From positions 1 to 64,000 of the forward strand of contig CANCDR010000003.1 in the NCBI GenBank assembly GCA_947374865.1: DNA of 64,000 nucleotides, read 5' to 3'. The stretch's first letter is position 1, and each line of letters opens with the position of its first letter. Shown in pieces: positions 16,877 through 26,680 of the stretch. The notes under the pieces were generated by a model, which did not search any database, was not told the DNA's origin, and saw only the letters and a list, made by a program, of their open reading frames with translations. The stretch is from Oxalobacteraceae bacterium (GTDB taxonomy: Bacteria > Pseudomonadota > Gammaproteobacteria > Burkholderiales > Burkholderiaceae_D). Both the position numbers and the translations under genes were made by a program.

Positions 16877-17155
16877 ATGCGAACAACGCAGCAATTCAGT
16901 ATCACTCTGCCTAATGAGATGGCAGACATCATCAAAACCAAAGTTGCAGCAGGCGAGTATGCCACCGAGAGTGAGGTCATCCGTGATGGCCTGCGCGCTC
17001 TGATGGCGCGTGACCGAGCTGTGGATACTTGGCTTCTGCAGGAAGTAGGTCCAGCCTATGATGCCCTGAAGTCAAATCCAGCGCGAGCAGTCTCGATTGA
17101 TCAGCTACGGGCGACCCTTGCGGCTGAACATAAAAAAGCCAAAATATTAGCGTGA
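16877..17155 (+). CDS. parD: ParD-family antitoxin (ribbon-helix-helix)
   Basis: This 92-residue protein has an N-terminal ribbon-helix-helix DNA-binding domain (QFSITLPNEMADIIKTKVAA, then YATESEVIRDGLRAL) and a C-terminal toxin-binding extension. ParD neutralises ParE and, alone or with it, represses its own operon. Length, strand order and the overlapping toxin gene fit the family. The stop codon TGA shares a base with the toxin ATG (TGATG at 17153-17157), so translation is coupled. Confidence 0.92.
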   Translation: MRTTQQFSITLPNEMADIIKTKVAAGEYATESEVIRDGLRALMARDRAVDTWLLQEVGPAYDALKSNPARAVSIDQLRATLAAEHKKAKILA

Positions 17156-17469
17156 TGCCGTACACCGTCATTTTTACGCCTGAGGCGCAGGAGCAGATGC
17201 TTTCTCTCTATCGCTATATCGCAGAGACAGCGTCCGCAAAAATAGCTGAGCATTACACGCATTCAATCCTTGCCTATTGCGAGAGTTTGCAAGATTTTCC
17301 GCTTCGCGGTACGCGCCGTGACGATGTGCGTACGGGTCTACGCATCACCAACTACAAAAAACGCGCAGTGATCGCCTTCGCGGTAGAAGCCGAGCAAGTA
17401 TCAATCATCGGCATTTTTTATGGTGGGCAGAACTATGAAACTGCGCTGCAATTTGATTTGGACGATTAA
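17155..17469 (+). CDS. parE: ParE/RelE-superfamily toxin
   Basis: This 104-residue protein has the ParE fold pattern: an N-terminal strand (YTVIFTPEAQEQM), two helices with LYRYIAETAS and YCESLQDFP, and C-terminal strands GLRITNYKKRAVIAFAV and IIGIFYGGQ. ParE toxins typically poison DNA gyrase, while RelE relatives cut mRNA. The absence of an obvious RelE catalytic set and the ParD partner favour ParE. An overlapping GTG at 17152 is an alternative start. The gene is followed at once by a strong hairpin shared with groEL. Confidence 0.9.
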   Translation: MPYTVIFTPEAQEQMLSLYRYIAETASAKIAEHYTHSILAYCESLQDFPLRGTRRDDVRTGLRITNYKKRAVIAFAVEAEQVSIIGIFYGGQNYETALQFDLDD

Positions 17470-17499
17470 ACGTTCGGTCTGAGTTCGACAATAAAAAAA

Positions 17500-17528
17500 C
17501 CCCGCAGCATGTTCAACATGCTGCGGGG
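17500..17528 (-). terminator. Intrinsic terminator between parE and groEL
   Basis: CCCCGCAGCATGTT and AACATGCTGCGGGG form a perfect 14-base-pair stem around one central base. On the minus strand it is followed by GTTTTTTT, a classical terminator for the groESL transcript. On the plus strand it is followed by TTGATTTT, which could also stop parDE transcription. Confidence 0.9.
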
Positions 17529-17567
17529 TTGATTTTATGCAGACCTGAAAAACCGGTCTGCAATGGC

Positions 17568-19238
<1,671 letters not shown>

Positions 19239-19255
19239 TCAAATGAATGTCTTGA

Positions 19256-19546
19256 TTATTTCTCGACAACGGCCATGATGTCTTCTTCGCGCATGACCAG
19301 CAGTTCATCACCGTCGATCTTGACGGTTTGGCCGGAATATTTGCCGAACAGGACGCGATCGCCGACCTTGACTGCCAATGGACGTACTTTGCCATCTTCA
19401 AGGATCTTGCCGTTACCGATGGCGAGGATTTCGCCTTGGTCTGGTTTTTCAGCTGCTGCTTCCGGAATGATCAGACCTGAGGCGGTCTTGGTTTCCTGGT
19501 CAAGACGTTTGACGATGACGCGATCGTGCAAAGGACGAAGGTTCAT
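19256..19546 (-). CDS. groS: Co-chaperonin GroES (Hsp10)
   Basis: GroES is the heptameric lid of GroEL. The 96-residue product has the family start [16 protein letters not shown]. The mobile loop ([18 protein letters not shown]) contacts GroEL, and the typical strands [12 protein letters not shown] and LLVMREEDI follow. A strong ribosome-binding site (AAAGGAG) precedes the ATG. It is the promoter-proximal gene of the groESL operon, controlled by the elements at 19661-19716. Confidence 0.99.
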   Translation of the reverse strand: MNLRPLHDRVIVKRLDQETKTASGLIIPEAAAEKPDQGEILAIGNGKILEDGKVRPLAVKVGDRVLFGKYSGQTVKIDGDELLVMREEDIMAVVEK

Positions 19547-19660
19547 ACGAACTCCTTTAATTTCAACGGGTTAAATAAATTTTTGCGGCATTCGCTGCAA
19601 GGCATTTCAACTTATCCGAGCAACAGCCGCAGGGGAAAGTGGGTCGGCAAGAGGAGTTTG

Positions 19661-19687
19661 CTAGCACTCTCTCATGTCGAGTGCTAA
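19661..19687 (-). promoter_or_regulatory. CIRCE operator (HrcA binding site)
   Basis: CTAGCACTC (19661-19669) and GAGTGCTAA (19679-19687) are separated by exactly nine bases. This matches the CIRCE consensus TTAGCACTC-N9-GAGTGCTAA with one deviation. HrcA binds CIRCE and represses groESL at normal temperature. It overlaps the transcription start region just downstream of the -10 element. Confidence 0.93.
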
Positions 19688-19716
19688 GTATATGGGCGCT
19701 GGCACTTATTTTCAAG
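19687..19716 (-). promoter_or_regulatory. groESL promoter, sigma-70 and sigma-32 patterns superimposed
   Basis: Read on the minus strand, TTGAAA is followed after 17 bases by TATACT (19692-19687), a good sigma-70 promoter. The same stretch contains CTTGAAA, 13 bases, then CCCATATA, which resembles the heat-shock (RpoH) consensus. Both would start transcription inside the CIRCE operator. Confidence 0.7.
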
Positions 19717-19920
19717 GCACTGCCTGTGTTATTTATTGTTTATCCTTGATTCCTTGCGTTTTCAATAAGATTGGTCCTCACTTTATCGCTTCAGGGCAGC
19801 GCCGGGCCCGGCTTTCGTGCTTAAAAAGACAGGAATTACCAGAAAGGCTGATCGCGATGCGGTCGATCTGTTGCAAATGAGCTGATAAGCTAGGGACTAT
19901 TTCTTACTAATTGGGTCGCA

Positions 19921-20619
19921 ATGGGACAAATTTTTCTGGTACGGCACGGTCAGGCTTCGTTCGGCCAGGCCAATTATGATCAACTCTCCGAGCTGGGTAC
20001 CCAGCAGGCACGGCTTTTAGGGCGCTGGTTTGCCCAGCAAAATCAGCAATTTCAGCGGGTGATCTGTGGCGACATGCGCCGCCATGAGCAGACGGCTGCT
20101 GCTTGCCTGGGCGAGCTGACACAAACCATTGTGGAACATGAACGTGATGCCGGCTTTAACGAATACAATCATCACGAAGTGCTCGTGCGTCACCGGCCTG
20201 AATTTGCTGAGCCGGGCGCGATCCAGAAATATTTACGTAGCACGCCGAACCCGCAGCGCGCCTTTCAAGAGGAATTTAAACTGGCCATGGCGCGCTGGAT
20301 GACGGGTCAGCAGGATGCCGACTATGGCGAAACCTGGTCACAGTTCCGACTGCGCTGTGTGGCGGCGCTCCAGCGTGTGCATGCCGCGGCCCAGCCCTCG
20401 CAAGACATTATCGTCTTCACCTCGGGTGGCACGATTGCCACATTGTGTCAGCACCTGTTGGGCATACCAGACCGGCAAATGGTCGAACTCAACTGGAACC
20501 TGGCCAACGCTGCGGTGACCAAATTGTTCTACCAGCCCGACCAACTCGCATTAAGTTATCTCAATAACTTTTCTCACCTTGAACTGCTGGGCGAAGCAGG
20601 GTCGATTACCTACCGCTAG
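19921..20619 (+). CDS. Histidine phosphatase family protein (phosphoglycerate-mutase-like)
   Basis: This 232-residue protein begins MGQIFLVRHGQASFG. The RHG motif places the phospho-accepting His at about residue 9. The conserved GTQQARLLGRWF helix, CGDMRRHEQTA and the second catalytic His region (IVFTSGGTIATL) follow. In the last, the usual His of the motif appears as Ser, so activity is not certain. The family includes small-molecule phosphatases and mutases with varied substrates. The gene stands alone between groESL and the NHLP-leader pair. Confidence 0.88.
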   Translation: MGQIFLVRHGQASFGQANYDQLSELGTQQARLLGRWFAQQNQQFQRVICGDMRRHEQTAAACLGELTQTIVEHERDAGFNEYNHHEVLVRHRPEFAEPGAIQKYLRSTPNPQRAFQEEFKLAMARWMTGQQDADYGETWSQFRLRCVAALQRVHAAAQPSQDIIVFTSGGTIATLCQHLLGIPDRQMVELNWNLANAAVTKLFYQPDQLALSYLNNFSHLELLGEAGSITYR

Positions 20620-20767
20620 TGAGCGCTCAGCGACAATAAATTGTTAATGCCTTACGACAATCTCGTCAATTGACTTGGCAAGCGCTGATAGAGCCTTGCC
20701 TGACGCTGCGCGCTGCGCGATCCTGAAATTCTTCACCCATAATCCAAGCATGCCCGGGAGGTCTTTC

Positions 20768-20986
20768 ATGAATCCGCAAGAGCAAAGCGATATCCTCAAT
20801 CTGATCATTGCCCGAAGCTGGGGCGACGCCGAATTTAAGCAGAAACTGATCGACGATCCGATCGCCGTGTTAGAAGCGGAAGGCCTGCCGATCCGCGCCG
20901 GAATGCAGATCAAGGTATTGGAAAACAATGATCATTTGGTGCATCTTGTTTTACCCAATAGCCCATCCCAAACGACCGAAGCTTAA
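20768..20986 (+). CDS. NHLP (nitrile-hydratase-like) leader-peptide family protein 1
   Basis: The ATG at 20768 follows GGGAGGT at good spacing and removes an unlikely N-terminal extension. The 72-residue product matches the NHLP leader pattern: a helical start (QSDILNLIIARSWGDAEFKQ), then LIDDPIAVLEAEGLPI, then RAGMQIKVLENND, ending in strands to HLVLPNSPS. NHLP leaders derive from the nitrile hydratase alpha subunit and guide RiPP maturation enzymes. This copy ends just after the LVLP motif and has no double-Gly-type site or core. It may therefore be a leader-only companion. It is followed 21 bases later by a second member. No tailoring enzyme is encoded nearby. Confidence 0.75.
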   Translation: MNPQEQSDILNLIIARSWGDAEFKQKLIDDPIAVLEAEGLPIRAGMQIKVLENNDHLVHLVLPNSPSQTTEA

Positions 20987-21007
20987 AACCTGATTTAGGA
21001 GCCTGTC

Positions 21008-21349
21008 ATGTTCGACGATGATCCCAAACTTCAGCTGCAAGCGTTGGTTAAACGCGCACAGGTGGATGCGCGTTTAAAGACCGATTTACTCGACAATACC
21101 ATGCGCACGCTGCATGACGAAGGGGTACCCATTTCGGCGGGGATTGAGGTCAAGGCCGTAGCCAATTCGGAACGCGTTTTCTATTTGGTCTTGCCGGTCA
21201 ATCCAACCCATTTGTCGGAGCTGGAGCTAGAACGCATCGCAGCCGGACATATTTTTTCCATCGCCTATGACCAGTTTCCACGCATGGTGTCGGCATCGTT
21301 TTCATTTTCCTACGACGATCAGTTAATCGACACTGATCTGATAAATTAG
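21008..21349 (+). CDS. NHLP leader-peptide family protein 2 with candidate core peptide
   Basis: This 113-residue product starts after AGGAG. It repeats the NHLP pattern (ALVKRAQVDARLKTDLLDN, TLHDEGVPISAGIEVKAV, FYLVLPVNPTHL). It continues into LSELELERIAAG, which resembles the leader-terminal LS-EELE-VAGG motif cut by C39 peptidases. The 33 residues after it are rich in Ser, Phe, Tyr and Asp and contain no Cys, so lanthionine formation would not be possible, although epimerisation or other changes would. The last 27 bases overlap the 3' end of tamB on the opposite strand. Assignment as a RiPP precursor is inference; a free-standing nitrile-hydratase-like protein is the alternative. Confidence 0.72.
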   Translation: MFDDDPKLQLQALVKRAQVDARLKTDLLDNTMRTLHDEGVPISAGIEVKAVANSERVFYLVLPVNPTHLSELELERIAAGHIFSIAYDQFPRMVSASFSFSYDDQLIDTDLIN

Positions 21350-24300
21350 CCGCAAGGCGCCGCGCGTGCCTGCTTCCGCCTCAATCGAAAATTGGGGCGA
21401 CAAGGTGTAGCGCATAACGAGCACACTGCCGACGCTCTGCAAGCTTTGCTGGAACAAGACGGTAAGCCGCGGATTGATTTGTTTGCCAAAACGGATGATG
21501 CGCTGTTGTACATTGTCTTGTGTCTGGCTGCGAAAACTGATGTCATCGAGTCCAAAGCGCGCGGCGATCTGACTGCGAATGCCGTTGGCAGGTCCGGCCG
21601 CAAACAAGGCGCTAGTGGCACTATTTAAGATCGTCAGATCGGCACTGCCGGCATTATTGAGTGACTGGCCAAGCACCAGCCAGGATAATTTTTCTGCATC
21701 GGGCACCACGGGTTCTGATAGCAGAGTCACGCGCGGTGCCTGCATCGTGCCGCGCACCGCGACGCCTGCTGCGACCTCCTGGTCACGACGCATGGCGCTG
21801 ATATCGAGCGCTGGATTATTCAGCGGGCCATTCAACTTCAGCACGCCGTGCTCGATCACCAGTTTTTTGCCATAAGCGACGTAAGTACCTTTGATCACTT
21901 TAATGATGCCTTGTGCCTGCAGACTGCTGTCAGGGTCGCCAGTCAGGCGAAGTTGACCGCCCAAAGTAGCGTCAATGCCCTGGCCGGTAATGTGCGCATT
22001 TTCTCCCAGTGAGATGGCCAGATCGATCATCGCTTTGAGCGGTGGCGTCGATTTTTTTGCGCTACCCAGCACCACCACATCTTCACCCAGCACGGGGCGG
22101 TCAACGCGACCAATGTCGATATTGGCGGCATCAAGCTGCAGCGCACCGCGGATGCTAGCCTGTGCTGTGCGCCAGTCGAACTCGGTTGAGCCACTGACTA
22201 CCAGGCTACGGTCGCTACGCGCGATCAGCGGATAACGCTCTGCTTTGAGCGTCAAGTGGGCACTGCGATGATTTGCATCCAGGCTGAGCTCGCCGTCGGC
22301 CGTCAGCTGTCCTCCCGCGTGATGAAATTGCAGACGCTGGATGCGTAATTGATCACCGTGCCATTCGCTTTCAAATTCGCCGTTACGCAAATCCACACCA
22401 CTCTCGCTCAGATAAAAACGCATTGCCCGACCTGTCATCTTGCCGCTTAAAAGAGGCTCACCCAACGTGCCAGTGATCGCGACCTCGCTTTCGAGCGCAC
22501 CTGCGCTTTGCAGTCCCGGGTCAAGCAGCGGGCCGAGCCAGCGCAGTGTTGGCATCGATAAGCTGGCATGGCCTGCAATGGTATCGGTGCTTGAAATTAT
22601 GTTGCTTGAAATTCGGTTGCTTGAAATTCGGTTGCTTGAACTGCTGCCGCGCTGGCTGGCAAAGCTCTGTAGTTCCAGTGCGATCCGACCAAGCGTCTCG
22701 CCCTCTGCAGTAAGGTGATAAAGCAGCCCGCCAGACTGTGCGCTTAATGTGGCGTCCAGCCGCTGCAGACCAAGCCGGCGTGGCGTGATGCCAGTGAGCG
22801 TGATATCCCCCGCGCTGCGTCTTACAGCCATCGAGCCTGACAAACTGTCGGCCAGACGGAAGTCCCATTCACCATCGAACAGCAGGTCGCTCGTAATGGA
22901 GAGGGAGGGCGGCGCAGCCGAAAAAGAAAGTAAGGATACCAAGGCCAGCCGGGAGAGATTGCCCTGGCTGTAAATGCCGCTAGCGTCGCGCAAAAAGTGC
23001 GTCAGATGGAGCTGCGTGCTGCCTGACTGCAGATGAACTCGTGAGAGTTCTTGCCGCGCTGCGCTCAAATATAAAGGCGCTGCATCCGTAAGGCTAGCCG
23101 TCAGCTGACCATCGGCCTTGAACTGCGTGAGCAGACCTTCCCAGTACACTGCGTTGGCAGCCTGGATTGCATCGAATTGCAGTCCGCCCTGCAGACGGAT
23201 TTGCCAGCGCTGTTCTGGCAAGCTAGTACGCGCACGCGCTTGCACAAGGCTGGCATCAATCGTGTGTTCAGTCGTCTTGCCATACGCATGAAGCAGAATT
23301 TTCTGCGCCTTGATCTGTGGCGTGCGAAGATCGTCCAGCTGCACGTCGAGCTTGAGCGGCGCCTGGGCTTGCATCCCAAATTGCAGCTGCAGATCAGCCT
23401 GCGCGAGCGAAGTGGCAGCATGGCGCAGATCGGACAGTCGGGCATGCATCGTCACTGCATCGATACGCAGCGCTTTCTGCCAGCCCAGCTGCGCGCTGAC
23501 TTCGCCTTCCGTACTTCCGAGCTGCAGAGCCTGCGTTTGTGGCAGATGCAGTAAACGCGCCATCCAGTGCGCATTGAGACGCGCTTGATCAAGACTGCCG
23601 GTGAGCGCACCTGTTACCTCGACGGCCCCGCCATAGCCACGACCCAGCTGATCGAGATGCGGTGCCTGCAGGGTAAAGCGCACCTGGCCGCCTGCCGGGC
23701 GCAATTCACCCTGCGCATCCAGCCGGTTTGCACCTGTCTGAATAGAACAGCTGGCGATCGACAGGCGTTCATTTTCCAGCGTTGCGCGACCGTCGCTGCG
23801 CAGCGTTTGTCCTGCCAGCTGGCCTTGCGTGATGTGCCATTCAATGGCGGCCCGACGCTTTGGCAGCAGCTGCGCTTGTCCCTTAAAACTGCCGGTCAGC
23901 GAGAGGCTGGGCAGGGAAGAAAAATAGCCCAGTGCCTGTAGCTGAAAATTTTCCAGCTGTCCTGAAAGCGTGATGGCAGGCGCGGGCGCAAACGCCGCCA
24001 GCGTGAGGTTCGCATGCAGTTTTGCCTGATCGATTTGCAGCCTTACCTCGCTTTGTACCGACGACAGATCGCCGTGGAGCTGCAGCTGCGCCTTGATCTT
24101 CTGCGAAACCGGAAGAACCGAACTGACAGCATCGACAGTGATACCGCCTTCGAGCGCATAAGGACGCTGTGCATTCATTGCGAGCTGCCCTGATACATCG
24201 CCCGTCATCGAGGCTGACATGGGGTGCGCTGGCAGCTTGGCGGTAACTTGGGCCGACCATTGCAGCCGATAATGGTGGCCGTCAAAGCTGGCTGATAGAT

Positions 24301-24748
24301 GCATTTTCCCTGGCGAGAGCCAGTTAAAGTTTGCCAGATCAAGCCTGCCCGCATCGATTTGCAGCTGATCCAAACGCACCTTCAGCGGCAGCGCAAGGCT
24401 GTCTGGCAGAACCAGTGTCTGATGTGTCGTACGATCGTGCGCCACCAGCGACCAGCGCGCAATATGCAGCTGCCGGATATGCAGTTCTTGTCTCCACAGC
24501 GCCGAGGGCTGCCAGTCGATCTGCGTTTGCTCTAATGTCAGCGTCTGCGCTTTATGACGAATTTCGATCTGCTCGATACGGAGCGGTCCCAGCAGCCGAC
24601 CGTGCACACCGCTTAACTGCACGCCCTCGATCAGGCGCGCCGTGAGCACGATACGGGCGGCACTTTCACTCAGCGCCAGCCACGCCAGTGCCGCGCCAAA
24701 CAGTAGCAGCGGCAAGAACAGCCAAGCCAGGCGGCGTTTAAAATCCAT
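21323..24748 (-). CDS. tamB: Translocation and assembly module subunit TamB
   Basis: TamB is an inner-membrane-anchored, beta-rich bridge that works with TamA and in phospholipid transport to the outer membrane. The ATG at 24748 places the single membrane anchor at the N-terminus (RLAWLFLPLLLFGAALAWLA). The 1141-residue product consists mainly of repeating beta strands and ends in the conserved DUF490 region with AGVAVRGTMQAPRVTL and ILNSATSAL. It overlaps the tamA stop by 11 bases, so translation is coupled. An in-frame repeat (Ser-Ser-Asn-Arg-Ile units) near residue 710 is unusual for the family. Confidence 0.93.
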   Translation of the reverse strand: MDFKRRLAWLFLPLLLFGAALAWLALSESAARIVLTARLIEGVQLSGVHGRLLGPLRIEQIEIRHKAQTLTLEQTQIDWQPSALWRQELHIRQLHIARWSLVAHDRTTHQTLVLPDSLALPLKVRLDQLQIDAGRLDLANFNWLSPGKMHLSASFDGHHYRLQWSAQVTAKLPAHPMSASMTGDVSGQLAMNAQRPYALEGGITVDAVSSVLPVSQKIKAQLQLHGDLSSVQSEVRLQIDQAKLHANLTLAAFAPAPAITLSGQLENFQLQALGYFSSLPSLSLTGSFKGQAQLLPKRRAAIEWHITQGQLAGQTLRSDGRATLENERLSIASCSIQTGANRLDAQGELRPAGGQVRFTLQAPHLDQLGRGYGGAVEVTGALTGSLDQARLNAHWMARLLHLPQTQALQLGSTEGEVSAQLGWQKALRIDAVTMHARLSDLRHAATSLAQADLQLQFGMQAQAPLKLDVQLDDLRTPQIKAQKILLHAYGKTTEHTIDASLVQARARTSLPEQRWQIRLQGGLQFDAIQAANAVYWEGLLTQFKADGQLTASLTDAAPLYLSAARQELSRVHLQSGSTQLHLTHFLRDASGIYSQGNLSRLALVSLLSFSAAPPSLSITSDLLFDGEWDFRLADSLSGSMAVRRSAGDITLTGITPRRLGLQRLDATLSAQSGGLLYHLTAEGETLGRIALELQSFASQRGSSSSNRISSNRISSNIISSTDTIAGHASLSMPTLRWLGPLLDPGLQSAGALESEVAITGTLGEPLLSGKMTGRAMRFYLSESGVDLRNGEFESEWHGDQLRIQRLQFHHAGGQLTADGELSLDANHRSAHLTLKAERYPLIARSDRSLVVSGSTEFDWRTAQASIRGALQLDAANIDIGRVDRPVLGEDVVVLGSAKKSTPPLKAMIDLAISLGENAHITGQGIDATLGGQLRLTGDPDSSLQAQGIIKVIKGTYVAYGKKLVIEHGVLKLNGPLNNPALDISAMRRDQEVAAGVAVRGTMQAPRVTLLSEPVVPDAEKLSWLVLGQSLNNAGSADLTILNSATSALFAAGPANGIRSQIAARFGLDDISFRSQTQDNVQQRIIRFGKQINPRLTVLFQQSLQSVGSVLVMRYTLSPQFSIEAEAGTRGALRLIYQISVD
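22591..22635. repeat. Three tandem 15-base units inside tamB
   Basis: The 15-base unit TTGAAATTCGGTTGC occurs at 22606-22620 and 22621-22635, preceded by a variant at 22591-22605. Read in tamB it encodes repeats of Ser-Asn-Arg-Ile-Ser within a Ser-rich loop. The length is a multiple of three, so the frame is kept. Confidence 0.85.
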
Positions 24749-26543
24749 AACCGACCGAAAAATGCAGACGTGGATGGCGCGTAGCGCGGGCGAAGGCAAG
24801 GTCGAGCTTGATGGCACCGACCGGCGTGAACCAGCGTCCCCCTATGCCACTGGCCTGCAGCAGATGAAAATCCTGCCAGCGGTCGGCCGCATTGCCGGCA
24901 TCGTGAAAGAGCGCCAAGCCAAACCCTGACGACAGTTGATATACCGCCTCTGCGCTGAAGACCGCCAGTACCCGTCCACCGACCGTCGCGCCTAGCTCTT
25001 GCACCCCCAAACTATTAAATGCATAGCCGCGCACGCTCAGATCACCGCCGGTGCGAAATAACAGTTCGCTCGGCGTCTGTGCGCGTTGCGACCAGAATAC
25101 CTGACCAAACTCAGCGCGCAGTGCGCCTTGCCAGCGTCCACTCAGTGGTGTCAGTGCGCTCGCCAGCCCATGCAGACGCAGCAGATGGGCCTCATTGAGC
25201 AGACCGCGCGGCCCGACCGCCGCTTCCAGCATGAGCGCATAGCCATGACTGGGCTTGATCAGATCATCGAAGCGCCGCTGCGTCAGACTCACCGTCGCGA
25301 TGAGTGCCTGGCGATGATTAACAGGGCTTGTCGCCACATACTGATTTTCGGTCAGCCAGGATAAGCCCCATACCAGCTGATCCAGCTGCGGAGGACTCTT
25401 CAGGCGGGCATCCAGACGCAGTTTGTCATTGACTTCCTGGGCGATGTCGCTGCGTTCGAAGTGCGCGGCCAGGCTGGGGTACCAGCCGTATTCACGCGCT
25501 GGAAAAGTCATCTCGCCACCGGCTAAACGGGTCTGTCGGTCCAGCTGTACTTGCGCGTCGAGTAGCCAGTCGTGATCCAACCAGCGGCGATCCCGCCATT
25601 TGCTCTGAAAATGCGCGCCCACATCGGTGGAAAAGCCGATACCCAGCGCCAGATTTCGGCGCGCATTTTCGTTTAACTCCAGTTTGACGGGGACTTGCAG
25701 GGGGTGCGCAGGATCGACATCAATGGTAGCAAACGCCGTCTGAAAATAGCCGCTTTCCTGCAGGCGGGATTGCAGTTCGGTCAACTTATCCTGCGAATAC
25801 GGTTCTCCTACATGCAGTGTGCTGAGTGACTCGACCATGGCGCGTGAATAGCGCTGCAAGCCGCTGATCTGCAGCGCGCCAAAAGTGAATGCCGGCCCCG
25901 AATCCAGTTTCAGCAGCAGACTGGCTCGGCGGGTTTGCGGATCAATCAGCGCCTCACTCTCGCTCATGCGCGCAGCGGGATAGTCACGTTGCACTAAATT
26001 TTGCAACAGCCGGTTTTTTTCCTTATCCCAGTCAGCCTGACGAAAACGTGACCCCGCAGTGAGTTGCCAACTTTGGCGTAAGGCTTCCTGGCGTTCGATC
26101 TGCGCTGGTATGGGTTCTGAAATTGCGCCGTCAAACAGCAGCGTGAACTGATCAATCAGGGTAGGTGGCCCCAGATCGATGTGTAAGCTCACACGCCAGT
26201 TCGTATTGATCGTTTCAATTTGCGTCCGAATCGCAGGGCTAAAGTAGCCCTCCGTCGCCAGTATTTGCCTGGCCTGCTCGGGTGCTTTGTCAATCAAATG
26301 CTGTAGTTCTTCCAGAGCAAGCGGTTCGCCTTGGCTGCGCTGACTGATGTCGAGATGCGTTTCAAGCAGCGTACTGAATGCCTCCGCACCGGAGATAATG
26401 AATTCATAGCGACCGGTTTGTCCGTGCACCGGCGCAGCAAACATCATACTCAAACTGAGTAACAAAATACGCAGGCAAATTTTGCCGCGCGCTGATGAAA
26501 AAAAACCGCGCTGATTGACAGGAAAATGAACGACGAAATACAT
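24738..26543 (-). CDS. tamA: Autotransporter/translocation assembly outer-membrane protein TamA (Omp85 family)
   Basis: TamA is a BamA-like barrel that inserts some outer-membrane proteins and partners TamB. The 601-residue product has a signal peptide (ICLRILLLSLSMMFAAPVHG). POTRA domains span about residues 48-290 (for example APEQARQILATEGYFSP, then TLHVGEPYSQDKLTELQSRL). A 16-strand-type barrel follows, with GGDLSVRGYAFNSLG, the conserved lid-lock region of the Omp85 family, and a terminal Phe (FSVGYGF). It is the first gene of the tamA-tamB operon and is divergent from the glycosyltransferase gene. Confidence 0.94.
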   Translation of the reverse strand: MYFVVHFPVNQRGFFSSARGKICLRILLLSLSMMFAAPVHGQTGRYEFIISGAEAFSTLLETHLDISQRSQGEPLALEELQHLIDKAPEQARQILATEGYFSPAIRTQIETINTNWRVSLHIDLGPPTLIDQFTLLFDGAISEPIPAQIERQEALRQSWQLTAGSRFRQADWDKEKNRLLQNLVQRDYPAARMSESEALIDPQTRRASLLLKLDSGPAFTFGALQISGLQRYSRAMVESLSTLHVGEPYSQDKLTELQSRLQESGYFQTAFATIDVDPAHPLQVPVKLELNENARRNLALGIGFSTDVGAHFQSKWRDRRWLDHDWLLDAQVQLDRQTRLAGGEMTFPAREYGWYPSLAAHFERSDIAQEVNDKLRLDARLKSPPQLDQLVWGLSWLTENQYVATSPVNHRQALIATVSLTQRRFDDLIKPSHGYALMLEAAVGPRGLLNEAHLLRLHGLASALTPLSGRWQGALRAEFGQVFWSQRAQTPSELLFRTGGDLSVRGYAFNSLGVQELGATVGGRVLAVFSAEAVYQLSSGFGLALFHDAGNAADRWQDFHLLQASGIGGRWFTPVGAIKLDLAFARATRHPRLHFSVGYGF

Positions 26544-26680
26544 AAGCTGATTTTAAAAGTTTATGCCAGCCTCGGGATGATCTGGGTGCTTGATTCGGTT
26601 CGCAAGTGTCGCCTGATTGAGGAAGTGTTATTCATCTGCCTTGCGCAGATTGACCATCATCAAAACATCCCAGCGCAGGC

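Larger units (their letters stand above)
19547..19920. other. groESL control region and upstream spacer
   Basis: The 374 bases between groES and the histidine-phosphatase gene hold a groES leader of roughly 115 bases, the CIRCE operator, and overlapping sigma-32-like and sigma-70-like promoters. The remaining 200 bases (19717-19920) show no gene and no convincing promoter for the downstream plus-strand gene. Confidence 0.7.
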
